From: UBA4486 sp041984885
GTDB taxonomy: Bacteria; Pseudomonadota; Gammaproteobacteria; Eutrophobiales; Eutrophobiaceae
Reading direction: 5' to 3'
Assembly (NCBI GenBank): GCA_041984885.1
Contig: JBHIXH010000011.1
Location: 1-64,000, forward strand
Length of the DNA stretch: 64,000 nucleotides
Shown: positions 42,910 to 51,614 of the stretch, piece after piece
Layout: each line of letters opens with the position of its first letter
Position numbering within the stretch: the stretch's first letter is position 1
Position numbers and translations under genes: made by a program
Notes under the pieces: model-generated
Database searches by the model: none
What the model saw: only the letters and a program-made list of their open reading frames with translations
What the model was told of the DNA's origin: nothing

Positions 42910-44037
42910 ATGAACATCGTCGCCGATCAGCAAATCCCGCTGGTCGCTGACGCGTTTGCGCAATTCGGCACGGTCAAACGGCTGCCGGGAAGGGAAATTC
43001 GTCGTGAACATTTAACCGATTGCGATGTGTTGCTGGTTCGATCAGTCACGCGTATCAATGCCGACTTGCTGGCAAAAACCCCGGTTCAGTTTATCGCCAC
43101 GGCCACCAGTGGTTTTGATCACATTGATCGTGGCTTCTTGCAGGCAAACAACATCGGTTTCAGTTATGCACCCGGTTGTAACGCCCGTCCCGTCGCTGAA
43201 TACGTGCTGGCGGCTGTTTTACAGCTGGAACCCGATTTTATTACGAATGCCAGTGAAAAAACGCTGGGCATTATCGGTTACGGTCATGTCGGCACAAAAG
43301 TCGCGCGGTTTTTCCAGGCAATAGGTGTCGAATGCGTGATTAATGACCCGCCGTTGGCTGAAAAAAATCCGACTGCCGAACATTTTCAATCACTGGACGC
43401 AGCCTTACAGTGTGATGTGATCACATTGCATGTACCATTGGAGCGGGAAGGCCGGTACGCGACCGAGAACCTGCTTGCTGCCGATCGCCTGCAACAGATC
43501 AGGGCAGGTTCGATCCTGATCAATACGGCACGCGGAGAGGTGCTGAACCAGGTGGCGCTGAAGCAACGACTGCAGAAACAGGATATACGCACTGTCATCG
43601 ATGTCTGGCAAAACGAACCCGCGATAGACATTGAATTATTAGCACAGGTTGAAATCGGAACACCGCATATCGCCGGTTATAGCCTGGATGGGCGTTATCG
43701 GTCGGCGGAAAAAATCTATCTCGATTGCTGTGACAGGTTTAATACAACACCGACGTATGATTTTCCCGCGTTGCCGGTCACAGAGAGGGATGCAGGTTCA
43801 ATTGGCGAGAATGAATTGTTGCCTTATCTGATTCGACAATCGACTCCAATCCAGCGTGATGCAGCTGACTTAAGCCGGATTATTGCGTTGCCTGAACCCG
43901 GGGAAAGAGCCAGCGAGTTTGATCGCCTGCGCCGCGAGTATCCAACCCGACGCGAATTCAGTTCAACGCGTGTGAACAGCACTGGCTTGACCGGCACACT
44001 GCAGCAGACCTTACAGACGCTGGGATTTCAGGCATGA
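42910..44037 (+). CDS. pdxB: Erythronate-4-phosphate dehydrogenase
   Basis: Second step of the DXP-independent pyridoxal phosphate route: oxidises 4-phosphoerythronate. The 375-residue product is a D-2-hydroxyacid dehydrogenase with the NAD-binding GIIGYGHVGTKVARF motif, the catalytic Arg in LINTARGEV, Glu in WQNEP and His in TPHIAGYS. The PdxB-specific start MNIVADQQIPLV and a C-terminal dimerisation domain (about 285-375) separate it from SerA. Overlaps purN by 4 nt. Confidence 0.93.
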   Translation: MNIVADQQIPLVADAFAQFGTVKRLPGREIRREHLTDCDVLLVRSVTRINADLLAKTPVQFIATATSGFDHIDRGFLQANNIGFSYAPGCNARPVAEYVLAAVLQLEPDFITNASEKTLGIIGYGHVGTKVARFFQAIGVECVINDPPLAEKNPTAEHFQSLDAALQCDVITLHVPLEREGRYATENLLAADRLQQIRAGSILINTARGEVLNQVALKQRLQKQDIRTVIDVWQNEPAIDIELLAQVEIGTPHIAGYSLDGRYRSAEKIYLDCCDRFNTTPTYDFPALPVTERDAGSIGENELLPYLIRQSTPIQRDAADLSRIIALPEPGERASEFDRLRREYPTRREFSSTRVNSTGLTGTLQQTLQTLGFQA

Positions 44038-44645
44038 CACAACTGACCCGTCTCGGCTTTCTCGCCTCCGGTCGTGGCTCGAACATGCAGGCGATAATAG
44101 ACGCCTGCGAGGAGGGTCAGTTGGCGGCAAAACCGGTCATTGTCATCAGTAATAACGCGGATGCCCCGGTGCTGGCACGCGGCAAACAACACGGACTGCA
44201 GACGCTGTATGTGAGCGGAAATACGCATACCGATCCACAACAACTGGATCGCGCAATTACCGCGGCCTTGCAGCAACATGGCGTCGATCTGGTCGTGCTC
44301 GCCGGTTATATGAAACGCATCGGTGAGCAGTTATTGTCCACGTATAAAAATCGTATTATCAATATCCACCCCTCGTTGTTACCCCGGCACGGGGGTAAAG
44401 GCATGTTTGGCATGCATGTCCACGAAGCGGTGATCCGGGCAGGGGACAAGCAGAGCGGTGCGACAATTCACCTGGTCAATGCCAATTACGATGACGGCAG
44501 GATACTGGCGCAACAACCGGTGCCGGTGCACGCCGACGATGATGCCGCCACATTGGCTAAACGCGTGCTGGCGGTTGAGCATACGCTGTACGTCGAGGTA
44601 CTGAAACGTATCCTTGATGGCGAGATATCGCTGGATTCCGATTGA
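44034..44645 (+). CDS. purN: Phosphoribosylglycinamide formyltransferase
   Basis: Transfers formyl from 10-formyl-THF to GAR in purine synthesis. The 203-residue product has the phosphate loop GFLASGRGSNMQAI, the catalytic Asn-His-Asp set (IINIHPSLLP and DDGRIL) and VHLV-type IHLVNANYDDG. After HPSLLP the sequence is RHGGKGMFGMHVHEAV, a variant known in several phyla in place of the E. coli FKG form. The 74-nt gap to the next gene has no terminator that I can see. Confidence 0.92.
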   Translation: MTQLTRLGFLASGRGSNMQAIIDACEEGQLAAKPVIVISNNADAPVLARGKQHGLQTLYVSGNTHTDPQQLDRAITAALQQHGVDLVVLAGYMKRIGEQLLSTYKNRIINIHPSLLPRHGGKGMFGMHVHEAVIRAGDKQSGATIHLVNANYDDGRILAQQPVPVHADDDAATLAKRVLAVEHTLYVEVLKRILDGEISLDSD

Positions 44646-44719
44646 CGCTGACGTGTCAGTCCCCGAGAATCACGAACCACGTTTGCTGAATCTTAATTAA
44701 TAATAATAAAGTCGCACGC

Positions 44720-47179
44720 ATGATCGCGCTTCTATATAAAAATACTGTCATCAGCCATCCCGGGCCTTGCCTGATGCTGTTGGCTGCGATAGGCATTTTC
44801 TTTGCCGCGTTTACCGGTGATTTCAAACTGGACGCCTCGTCTGACTCGCTGTTACTCGAGAGCGATCGTGATTTGCGTACGTTTCGGGAAACGTCTGAAC
44901 GCTACGCCGCGCAGGATTTCCTGTTTATCACGTTTACGCCGAATAATGATTTGTTCAGTTATGCCGCGCTCGGCACGATTGAACAGATACGTGAAGACGT
45001 ACGTGGGTTAAAACTGACGGATTCGGTACTGACTATTCTCGATGTGCCATTACTGAAAATGGCCGGCAGCAAGTTATCCGAGGTCGCGGAAAATTACAGC
45101 ACGCTTGATGACCCGGACGTCGACCGGGAACAGGCCCGCGAGGAGTTAATGTCGCGGCCGATGTTCAGGAACCTGATCATCAGCCCGGAAGGCGATACGA
45201 CCGCTTTAATCGTTTATCTGAAAGAGAACCGGGATTACCTGCAACTGCAAAAAGAGCGCAACCGCTTGCTGTTAGGCAGACAGGAAGGTGAACTGGATGA
45301 GCCGACCCGGGCCCGTCTTGCTGCCGTGCAGGCCGAGTACGCCAAATTGAAAGCGACGGTCGATGCCGATAACCATGAGAATATCGCAGCGATCCGTTCG
45401 ATCCTGGATCAATATCGTCACCAGGGAACGCTGCATCTCGGCGGTATTACCATGATTGCAGATGACATGATCACGTACATCCGTCACGACCTGATCGTGT
45501 TCGGTGCCGGCGTGTTTGCCTTTCTTGTCATCATGTTATCGCTGATCTTCCGCAAGCTGCGCTGGGTGATGCTGCCACTTCTCAGCTGTGTCTATGCCGG
45601 CGTGATCATGATCGGCTTGCTTGGCCTGGTTGGCTGGCAGGTCACCGTTATCTCGTCGAATTTTATTTCACTGATGTTGATCCTGACGATGTCGATGAAC
45701 GTACACCTGATCGTACGCTATCGACAGTTACAAAAGGAAATGCCGGACGCAGGCCAGCCGGAACTGGTACTGCAAACGACACAAAAAATGGTCTGGCCGT
45801 GTTTGTACACCGCACTGACGACGATGATCGGCTTCAGTTCGCTTGTGTTCTCCGGTATCAAGCCGGTGATCGACTTCGGCTGGATGATGACGATCGGGCT
45901 CGGCGTCACGTTTCTGACCTCGTTCCTGTTGTTCCCTTCCATGTTGTCATTATTGCCGCGCTCAGGCGCGGATGAACACGTCAGTGATAAAGTGCCGTTC
46001 ACCGCGGCACTGGCCGGGCTCACGGAAAAACATGGCAGCAAGATCGTGGTCGTCGCCGGCCTGCTGGCTGCCGTCAGTGCGTTTGGCATGACCCAGTTAA
46101 AAGTGGAAAACAGTTTCATTAACTATTTTCGTCAAAGTACCGAGATCTACCAGGGACTGAAACTGATCGACGACAAAATGGGTGGCACGACCCCGCTCGA
46201 TATCCTCGTGAATTTCGATACGCCGGAACCGGTCGACGGTGATGACGAATTTGAAGACCTGGACGCACTGTTCGGTGAAATCGAAAGTGAAAGCGACCCG
46301 GCCGATGGCTGGTTCACGACCGACAAGATCGAACTGATCAAGGAAATTCATGATTATGCCAGGTCGCAGGAGGCCGTTGGCAAGGTGTTGTCGCTGGCGA
46401 CCGTGATCCGCCTGGCCGAGACATTGAACCAGGGACAACCGTTTAACGCGTTTGAACTGGCCGTCATCAACAAACGCCTGCCGGAAGAACTGCGTAAATC
46501 GCTGATCGATCCGTATGTGTCGATCGAAAATGACCAGGCCCGGATCACGATGCGCATCCGCGACTCGTTGCCGGATCTGCGTCGTAAGGCGTTCCTCGAG
46601 GACCTGCGTACCGGTCTGCAGGATGAGATCGGCCTGAGCCCGGACGAGTTCCAGATCTCCGGCTTAATGGTGTTGTACAACAACATGTTGCAGAGCCTGT
46701 TCCAGTCACAGATCCAGACGCTCGGTGTCGTCTTGCTCGGTATCGCGTTGATGCTGTTATTTTTATTTCGCTCGGTCACCCTGGCGATCATCGGCATCAT
46801 TCCGAATATTCTCGCCGCCGCCGTTATTCTCGGCCTGATGGGACTGATGGATATACCGCTCGATATGATGACGATCACGATTGCCGCGATCACGATCGGT
46901 ATCGCCGTCGATAACGCGATTCACTACATCTATCGCTTTCGTGAGGAGTACCCGACGCTGCAGGATTACACGAAAACGCTGCATCTCTGTCATGCGAATA
47001 TCGGCCGAGCCGTGTTCTATACCGCGATCACGATTATCATCGGCTTTTCCATCCTCGTGCTGTCGAATTTCATTCCGACGATCTACTTCGGGCTGTTGAC
47101 CGCACTGGCGATGCTGATCGCGTTACTGGCCGCGTTGACGCTATTACCGAAATTAATCCTGCTGTGGCGCCCCTTTTAA
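44720..47179 (+). CDS. RND/MMPL-family exporter (HpnN-like)
   Basis: An 819-residue inner-membrane protein with twelve predicted membrane segments in two repeats of the sterol-sensing/MMPL type. The first repeat has its large periplasmic loop at about 40-250 and membrane segments at about 255-410, the second its loop at about 450-660 and segments at about 665-815. It ends TLLPKLILLWRPF. Charged motifs in the membrane (ITIGIAVDNAIHYIYRFREE) fit proton-driven exporters. Relatives move lipids such as hopanoids (HpnN). No adaptor or outer-membrane channel is beside it. It precedes mlaC at the site where mlaFED usually lies, which suggests lipid traffic. Substrate unknown. Confidence 0.85.
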   Translation: MIALLYKNTVISHPGPCLMLLAAIGIFFAAFTGDFKLDASSDSLLLESDRDLRTFRETSERYAAQDFLFITFTPNNDLFSYAALGTIEQIREDVRGLKLTDSVLTILDVPLLKMAGSKLSEVAENYSTLDDPDVDREQAREELMSRPMFRNLIISPEGDTTALIVYLKENRDYLQLQKERNRLLLGRQEGELDEPTRARLAAVQAEYAKLKATVDADNHENIAAIRSILDQYRHQGTLHLGGITMIADDMITYIRHDLIVFGAGVFAFLVIMLSLIFRKLRWVMLPLLSCVYAGVIMIGLLGLVGWQVTVISSNFISLMLILTMSMNVHLIVRYRQLQKEMPDAGQPELVLQTTQKMVWPCLYTALTTMIGFSSLVFSGIKPVIDFGWMMTIGLGVTFLTSFLLFPSMLSLLPRSGADEHVSDKVPFTAALAGLTEKHGSKIVVVAGLLAAVSAFGMTQLKVENSFINYFRQSTEIYQGLKLIDDKMGGTTPLDILVNFDTPEPVDGDDEFEDLDALFGEIESESDPADGWFTTDKIELIKEIHDYARSQEAVGKVLSLATVIRLAETLNQGQPFNAFELAVINKRLPEELRKSLIDPYVSIENDQARITMRIRDSLPDLRRKAFLEDLRTGLQDEIGLSPDEFQISGLMVLYNNMLQSLFQSQIQTLGVVLLGIALMLLFLFRSVTLAIIGIIPNILAAAVILGLMGLMDIPLDMMTITIAAITIGIAVDNAIHYIYRFREEYPTLQDYTKTLHLCHANIGRAVFYTAITIIIGFSILVLSNFIPTIYFGLLTALAMLIALLAALTLLPKLILLWRPF

Positions 47180-47421
47180 ATCCGATCCGAGGAATAGTCT
47201 TTTCAAAACAGTGAGTTGGCTAATTTGCCGACAACGAGTACGAATCTCAGATTCCACTTTTCAAGCAGCGCGAGAAATTATTACAATAGCGACCCTTGGC
47301 ACAGGCAGTGCCCGTTTTAGATCGGGTCCGTTTTTCGCCCAGAACAGTAAAACCAGGTGAAACACCCGGCCAGTCCACAGGTCGTATTGTTTATAAATTA
47401 AGTACCAAAGGAATAACTAAA
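47180..47421 (+). promoter_or_regulatory. Intergenic region upstream of mlaC
   Basis: This 242-nt stretch contains no gene. TACAAT with a GCG discriminator (47282-47287) is a likely -10 for mlaC. Two small hairpins follow: GGCAC-AGGCA-GTGCC and CCCG/CGGG before TCCGTTTTT, which could form a leader attenuator or end the exporter transcript. None is strong. Confidence 0.35.
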
Positions 47422-48036
47422 ATGAAAAAAATTACAGGTCTGATGCTGACAGCCGTGCTGTCACTATCTGGCGCCGGGGTCCAGGCAGTCACGAATTCCG
47501 CCACCGATGTGGTGCGTTCCACCGCGTCGCAAGTAATCGATCGTATCAAGTCGGAAAAGCAGCAGTTAAGCGAGCATCCGGAGCGGGTCTACGAATTGGT
47601 CAACGAACTGGTGATTCCGCATTTTGATTTTAACAGCATGTCAAAATGGGTACTCGGCAAGAACTGGCGCGAAGCCAGTGAAAGCGAACGGGTCGATTTC
47701 ACGAACCAGTTCAAAACACTGCTGGTACGCACGTACGCGAAGGCACTGCTGGAATACTCTGACCAGGAGATTACGTACCTGGAGGAGCTGAACAGCAAAA
47801 AATCAAACCTGGTCGTGGTGAAAACAGAAGTCAGCCAGTCCGGCTCCGGTGCGATTCCAATCAACTACCGCATGCATGTCAGCGATGGTGACTGGAAGGT
47901 GATCGACGTTGCAGTGGACGGGGTCAGCCTGGTTTCCACGTATCGGGGCGAGTTTGCCTCGCATATCCGTAAAAACGGCCTCGGTAATTTGATCGCCAAA
48001 CTGGCCGAACGAAACTCGCAATCGCTACAGCCTTGA
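47422..48036 (+). CDS. mlaC: MlaC-family periplasmic phospholipid-binding protein
   Basis: Periplasmic carrier that binds phospholipid. The 204-residue product has a Sec signal peptide (cleavage after Ala22), then the MlaC/Ttg2 fold: VYELVNELVIPHFDFNSMSKWVLG, FTNQFKTLLVRTYAKALLEY (each read in part) and WKVIDVAVDGVSLVSTYRGEFAS. AAAGGA precedes the ATG at 47422; upstream frame is non-homologous. It lacks adjacent mlaF, mlaE, mlaD and mlaB; the nearest partner is the RND exporter. HpnM, which accompanies HpnN in hopanoid clusters, is of the same family. Confidence 0.9.
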   Translation: MKKITGLMLTAVLSLSGAGVQAVTNSATDVVRSTASQVIDRIKSEKQQLSEHPERVYELVNELVIPHFDFNSMSKWVLGKNWREASESERVDFTNQFKTLLVRTYAKALLEYSDQEITYLEELNSKKSNLVVVKTEVSQSGSGAIPINYRMHVSDGDWKVIDVAVDGVSLVSTYRGEFASHIRKNGLGNLIAKLAERNSQSLQP

Positions 48037-48083
48037 GGCACCCGCCTGCAGGCATCGCGACCTGCATTTCCTGACTTAATCGG

Positions 48084-48110
48084 TATAATGCGCCTGCCTG
48101 CTGGCAGGCG
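48084..48110 (+). promoter_or_regulatory. ibaG-murA promoter -10 box with a hairpin at the start site
   Basis: Perfect TATAAT at 48084-48089, followed at once by an 8-bp perfect stem CGCCTGCC/GGCAGGCG with loop TGCT (48091-48110). The predicted start of transcription falls inside the stem. A T run after the hairpin is weak (GTCGTTTT), so it may partly terminate the mlaC transcript. -35 match is poor. Confidence 0.45.
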
Positions 48111-48160
48111 TATGTCGTTTTGCCAGCCACTGATTCTTAATCAATTCCGGGACACTACCT

Positions 48161-48418
48161 ATGATGACCGCCGAAATAATCAAACAGATGATCGAGTCCG
48201 GACTGGCCGGGTCCGAAGCCCGCGTGTTCGGTGATGACGGCACACATTTTGAAGCAGTCATCATCGCCGAGGCATTTGCCGGCAAAAGCCGTATTCAGCA
48301 ACACCAGCTGGTATACCAGGCGCTCGGCGAAAAAATGGGCACGGACATTCACGCCCTGTCGATGCAAACATTTACCCCTGCGGCCTGGGCCGAGCAACAG
48401 GGCGAAAGCCAGCTTTAA
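48161..48418 (+). CDS. ibaG: BolA-family protein IbaG
   Basis: Small BolA-type protein that shares a 2Fe-2S cluster with monothiol glutaredoxins and takes part in iron handling and acid response. The 85-residue product has VFGDDGTHFEAVIIAEAF, the conserved HQLVY helix and ends DIHALSMQTFTPAAW, typical of IbaG/YrbA. ATGATG gives two possible starts one codon apart. It is directly followed by murA, the usual order. Confidence 0.92.
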   Translation: MMTAEIIKQMIESGLAGSEARVFGDDGTHFEAVIIAEAFAGKSRIQQHQLVYQALGEKMGTDIHALSMQTFTPAAWAEQQGESQL

Positions 48419-49678
48419 ATGGACAGGCTCATCATTCAAGGCGGGTCGTCGCTGAACGGCGAGATCTCGATCTCCGGCGCGAAGAATGCCGCGCTGCCGA
48501 TTCTGTCAGCCACTTTGCTGGCAGACAGTCCGGTCACGATCAGCAATGTGCCGCATCTGCACGATATCACCACGACGATGGAGTTACTCGGTCGCATGGG
48601 CTCGCAATTGTTGATCGATGAAAAAATGCGTATCGAAGTGGATAACAGCACGGTCAACAACATGCATGCGCCGTATGAACTGGTGAAAACAATGCGTGCA
48701 TCTATCCTCGTGCTGGGACCACTGTTATCGCGTTTTGGCAACGCCGATGTGTCACTGCCGGGTGGTTGTGCCATCGGTTCCAGGCCGGTCAATCTGCATC
48801 TGAACGGATTAACCCAGATGGGTGCGGAAATCGAGGTGGTCAATGGTTACATCAAGGCCAAGGCCAAGCGCTTGAAAGGTACGCGCCTGAACCTGGACAT
48901 GGTCACGGTAACCGGGACGGAAAACCTGATGATGGCCGCGACACTGGCCAAAGGCACCACGATTATCGAAAATGCGGCCCGCGAACCCGAAGTGATTGAT
49001 CTGGCCAATTGCCTGATCAGCATGGGGGCGCAGATCGAAGGCGCCGGCACGGATCGCATCACGATTGAAGGCGTCGAAACCTTAAGTGGTTGCGATTACC
49101 AGATATTGCCGGACCGTATCGAAAGCGGTACCTACCTCGTTGCTGCGGCCATGACCGGTGGTAAGGTCAAGTTGAAAAACACGCGACCACAAATCCTTGA
49201 TGCCGTGTTATCAAAACTGGAAGAGGCCGGTGCCAAAATCATCAGTGATGAGAATTCGATCAGCCTCGACATGCAAGGCAGAAAACCCCGTTCCGTCGAC
49301 CTGCATACGTCGCCGTTTCCCGGCTTTCCCACGGACATGCAGGCGCAGTTCACAGCGATGAACTGTGTTGCCGAGGGCACCGGCACAATCACGGAAACCG
49401 TCTTTGAAAACCGTTTCATGCACATCCATGAATTACAGCGTATGGGCGCGAATCTGAAACTGGAAGGCAATACTGTGATCAGTACCGGCGTGGACCGGCT
49501 GAATTGTGCCCCGGTCATGGCGACGGATTTACGTGCGTCTGCCAGCCTGGTACTGGCGGGCCTGGTCGCGACCGGTGAGACCGTCGTAGATCGTATTTAC
49601 CATATCGATCGGGGTTACGAGACGATCGAGGAAAAACTTTCCGCACTGGGCGCGGAGATCAAACGCGTGCCCAGTTAA
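48419..49678 (+). CDS. murA: UDP-N-acetylglucosamine 1-carboxyvinyltransferase
   Basis: First committed step of peptidoglycan synthesis: adds enolpyruvate to UDP-GlcNAc. The 419-residue product has Lys22 in GAKNAALPIL, the catalytic Cys117 in LPGGCAIGSRP (target of fosfomycin) and Asp/Arg pairs in FPTDMQAQ and RASASLVLAGL. It starts 0 nt after ibaG and is followed by hisG 6 nt after its stop. Confidence 0.96.
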   Translation: MDRLIIQGGSSLNGEISISGAKNAALPILSATLLADSPVTISNVPHLHDITTTMELLGRMGSQLLIDEKMRIEVDNSTVNNMHAPYELVKTMRASILVLGPLLSRFGNADVSLPGGCAIGSRPVNLHLNGLTQMGAEIEVVNGYIKAKAKRLKGTRLNLDMVTVTGTENLMMAATLAKGTTIIENAAREPEVIDLANCLISMGAQIEGAGTDRITIEGVETLSGCDYQILPDRIESGTYLVAAAMTGGKVKLKNTRPQILDAVLSKLEEAGAKIISDENSISLDMQGRKPRSVDLHTSPFPGFPTDMQAQFTAMNCVAEGTGTITETVFENRFMHIHELQRMGANLKLEGNTVISTGVDRLNCAPVMATDLRASASLVLAGLVATGETVVDRIYHIDRGYETIEEKLSALGAEIKRVPS

Positions 49679-49684
49679 TTGATC

Positions 49685-50320
49685 ATGACTGATTTACTGA
49701 CCATTGCGCTATCGAAAGGACGTATCCTCAGCGAGACGTTGCCATTGCTACGCGAGGTCGGGATTGAGCCGGTGGAAGACCCGGACAAGACCCGCAAGCT
49801 GATCCTGCAAACGAACCAGGACAATATCAAGATAGTCATCGTGCGTGCGACCGACGTACCAACGTATGTCGAGTATGGTGCCGCCGATATCGGTGTCGCC
49901 GGCAAGGATGTGTTGCTGGAGTATGGCGGCGATGGTCTGTATGAGCCGCTGGACCTGGGTATTGCACGCTGTCGCCTGATGGTCGCCGGTCCGGTTGATG
50001 CCGCACCGGTTAACGGTCGAGAAAAAGTCGCAACAAAATATGTGAATACGGCGCGTCGTTACTTTGCCGAGCAGGGACAACAGGTGGATGTCATCAAGTT
50101 ATACGGCTCAATGGAACTGGCGCCCTTACTCGGCCTGGCAGACAAGATCGTTGACCTGGTGGATACCGGCAACACGTTAAAAGCCAACCGATTACAACCG
50201 CTGGAATTAATCATGCCGATCAGTTCCCGCCTGATCGTGAACAAGGCCGCGATGAAAATGAAACATGACCTGATCAAACCGCTGGTCAATCAACTCGCCA
50301 ACGCCGTGACAGCAAAGTGA
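49685..50320 (+). CDS. hisG: ATP phosphoribosyltransferase, short form
   Basis: First step of histidine synthesis: joins ATP and PRPP. The 211-residue product is the short form HisG(S), without the C-terminal ACT-like domain that gives feedback control in the long form. It has IALSKGRILSETLPLL, DVPTYVEYGAADIGVAGKD and the PRPP loop VDLVDTGNTLKAN. Short HisG needs the HisZ subunit, which is not in the window. The ATG at 49685 is preferred to a TTG two codons earlier. Confidence 0.94.
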   Translation: MTDLLTIALSKGRILSETLPLLREVGIEPVEDPDKTRKLILQTNQDNIKIVIVRATDVPTYVEYGAADIGVAGKDVLLEYGGDGLYEPLDLGIARCRLMVAGPVDAAPVNGREKVATKYVNTARRYFAEQGQQVDVIKLYGSMELAPLLGLADKIVDLVDTGNTLKANRLQPLELIMPISSRLIVNKAAMKMKHDLIKPLVNQLANAVTAK

Positions 50321-51609
50321 TGCAGCGACTGAACAGCGCGGAGTCAGATTTCGAAAGCCGCCTCGCTGATTTACTGGCAACGACGGCAGAACCGGACGCG
50401 TCAGTCACCGAACGCGTACAACAAATCGTTAGCGACGTACGTGCTGATGGTGACACGGCCTTATTGCGTTATACGAACCAGTTCGATCGCCGAACGGCAG
50501 CCGTGTCCGATTTAAGGGTGACAGCGTCACAATTGCACGCGTCGTTATCACAGGTCCCGGCAGATTTTATCGACGGGTTGAAACACGCGGCTGAGCGCGT
50601 GCGCGCCTACCATGAAAAACAAGTGTCCGGGTCGTGGCGATATACGGATGATGAAGGCAACGAACTTGGTCAGCAGATCACGCCACTGGACCGGGTTGGT
50701 GTCTATGTGCCCGGCGGCAAGGCTGCCTATCCGTCATCGGTGTTAATGAACGTCATCCCGGCACAGGTAGCCGGTGTCAAAGACATCATCATGGTCGTAC
50801 CGGCACCGGACGGTCAGCTCAATCCGGCTGTGCTGGCAGCAGCACAGGTTGTCGGGGTCGAACAGGTGTATGCCATCGGTGGCGCACAGGCCGTTGCCGC
50901 GCTGGCGTACGGTACGCAGACGATCCCGAAAGTCGACAAGATCGTCGGTCCCGGCAATATCTATGTCGCCACGGCGAAACGACTGGTATTCGGTACGGTT
51001 GGCATCGATATGATCGCCGGTCCGTCCGAAGTGCTGATCGTTTGTGATGCCAGCGCGAACCCGGACTGGGTGGCGATGGACCTGTTTGCCCAGGCCGAAC
51101 ACGATGAAGAGGCCAGCGCGTTGCTGGTCAGTCCGGACGCACCCATGCTGGAACGGGTAGCAGAAAGTATTGAACGCCTGTTACCGGAGATGGAACGTGC
51201 CGAGATAATACGGGCGGCGTTGTCAGCCAACGGGGCGTTGATCAAGGTCGATGATATGCAACAGGCGATCGCTGTTATCAACCGCGTTGCCCCGGAACAT
51301 CTCGAACTGGCGGTCGAGGATGCCGAGGCATTGTTGCCCTCGATTCGTCACGCCGGTGCCATCTTTATCGGGCATTTCGCCGCCGAAGCGCTTGGCGATT
51401 ACTGTGCCGGGCCGAACCACGTGTTACCGACAGCACGCACTGCACGTTTTTCATCGCCGCTCGGTGTGTATGATTTTCAGAAACGTTCGTCATTAATTCG
51501 CTGCACGTCCGAATCGACACAGTCGATCGCTACTACCGCCTCCGTGCTGGCACGGGGTGAAGGCTTGACCGCGCACGCCCGCTCCGCCGAATATCGCCTG
51601 AAACAGTAG
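50320..51609 (+). CDS. hisD: Histidinol dehydrogenase
   Basis: Last two steps of histidine synthesis: oxidises histidinol to histidine with NAD. The 429-residue product has VGVYVPGGKAAYPSSVLMNV and the signature IDMIAGPSEVLIVCD, with zinc ligands in DLFAQAEHDEEA and GPNHVLPT. The ATG shares a base with the hisG stop (TGATG); a GTG one codon earlier is also possible. hisC follows after 5 nt. Confidence 0.95.
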   Translation: MQRLNSAESDFESRLADLLATTAEPDASVTERVQQIVSDVRADGDTALLRYTNQFDRRTAAVSDLRVTASQLHASLSQVPADFIDGLKHAAERVRAYHEKQVSGSWRYTDDEGNELGQQITPLDRVGVYVPGGKAAYPSSVLMNVIPAQVAGVKDIIMVVPAPDGQLNPAVLAAAQVVGVEQVYAIGGAQAVAALAYGTQTIPKVDKIVGPGNIYVATAKRLVFGTVGIDMIAGPSEVLIVCDASANPDWVAMDLFAQAEHDEEASALLVSPDAPMLERVAESIERLLPEMERAEIIRAALSANGALIKVDDMQQAIAVINRVAPEHLELAVEDAEALLPSIRHAGAIFIGHFAAEALGDYCAGPNHVLPTARTARFSSPLGVYDFQKRSSLIRCTSESTQSIATTASVLARGEGLTAHARSAEYRLKQ

Positions 51610-51614
51610 TCGGA

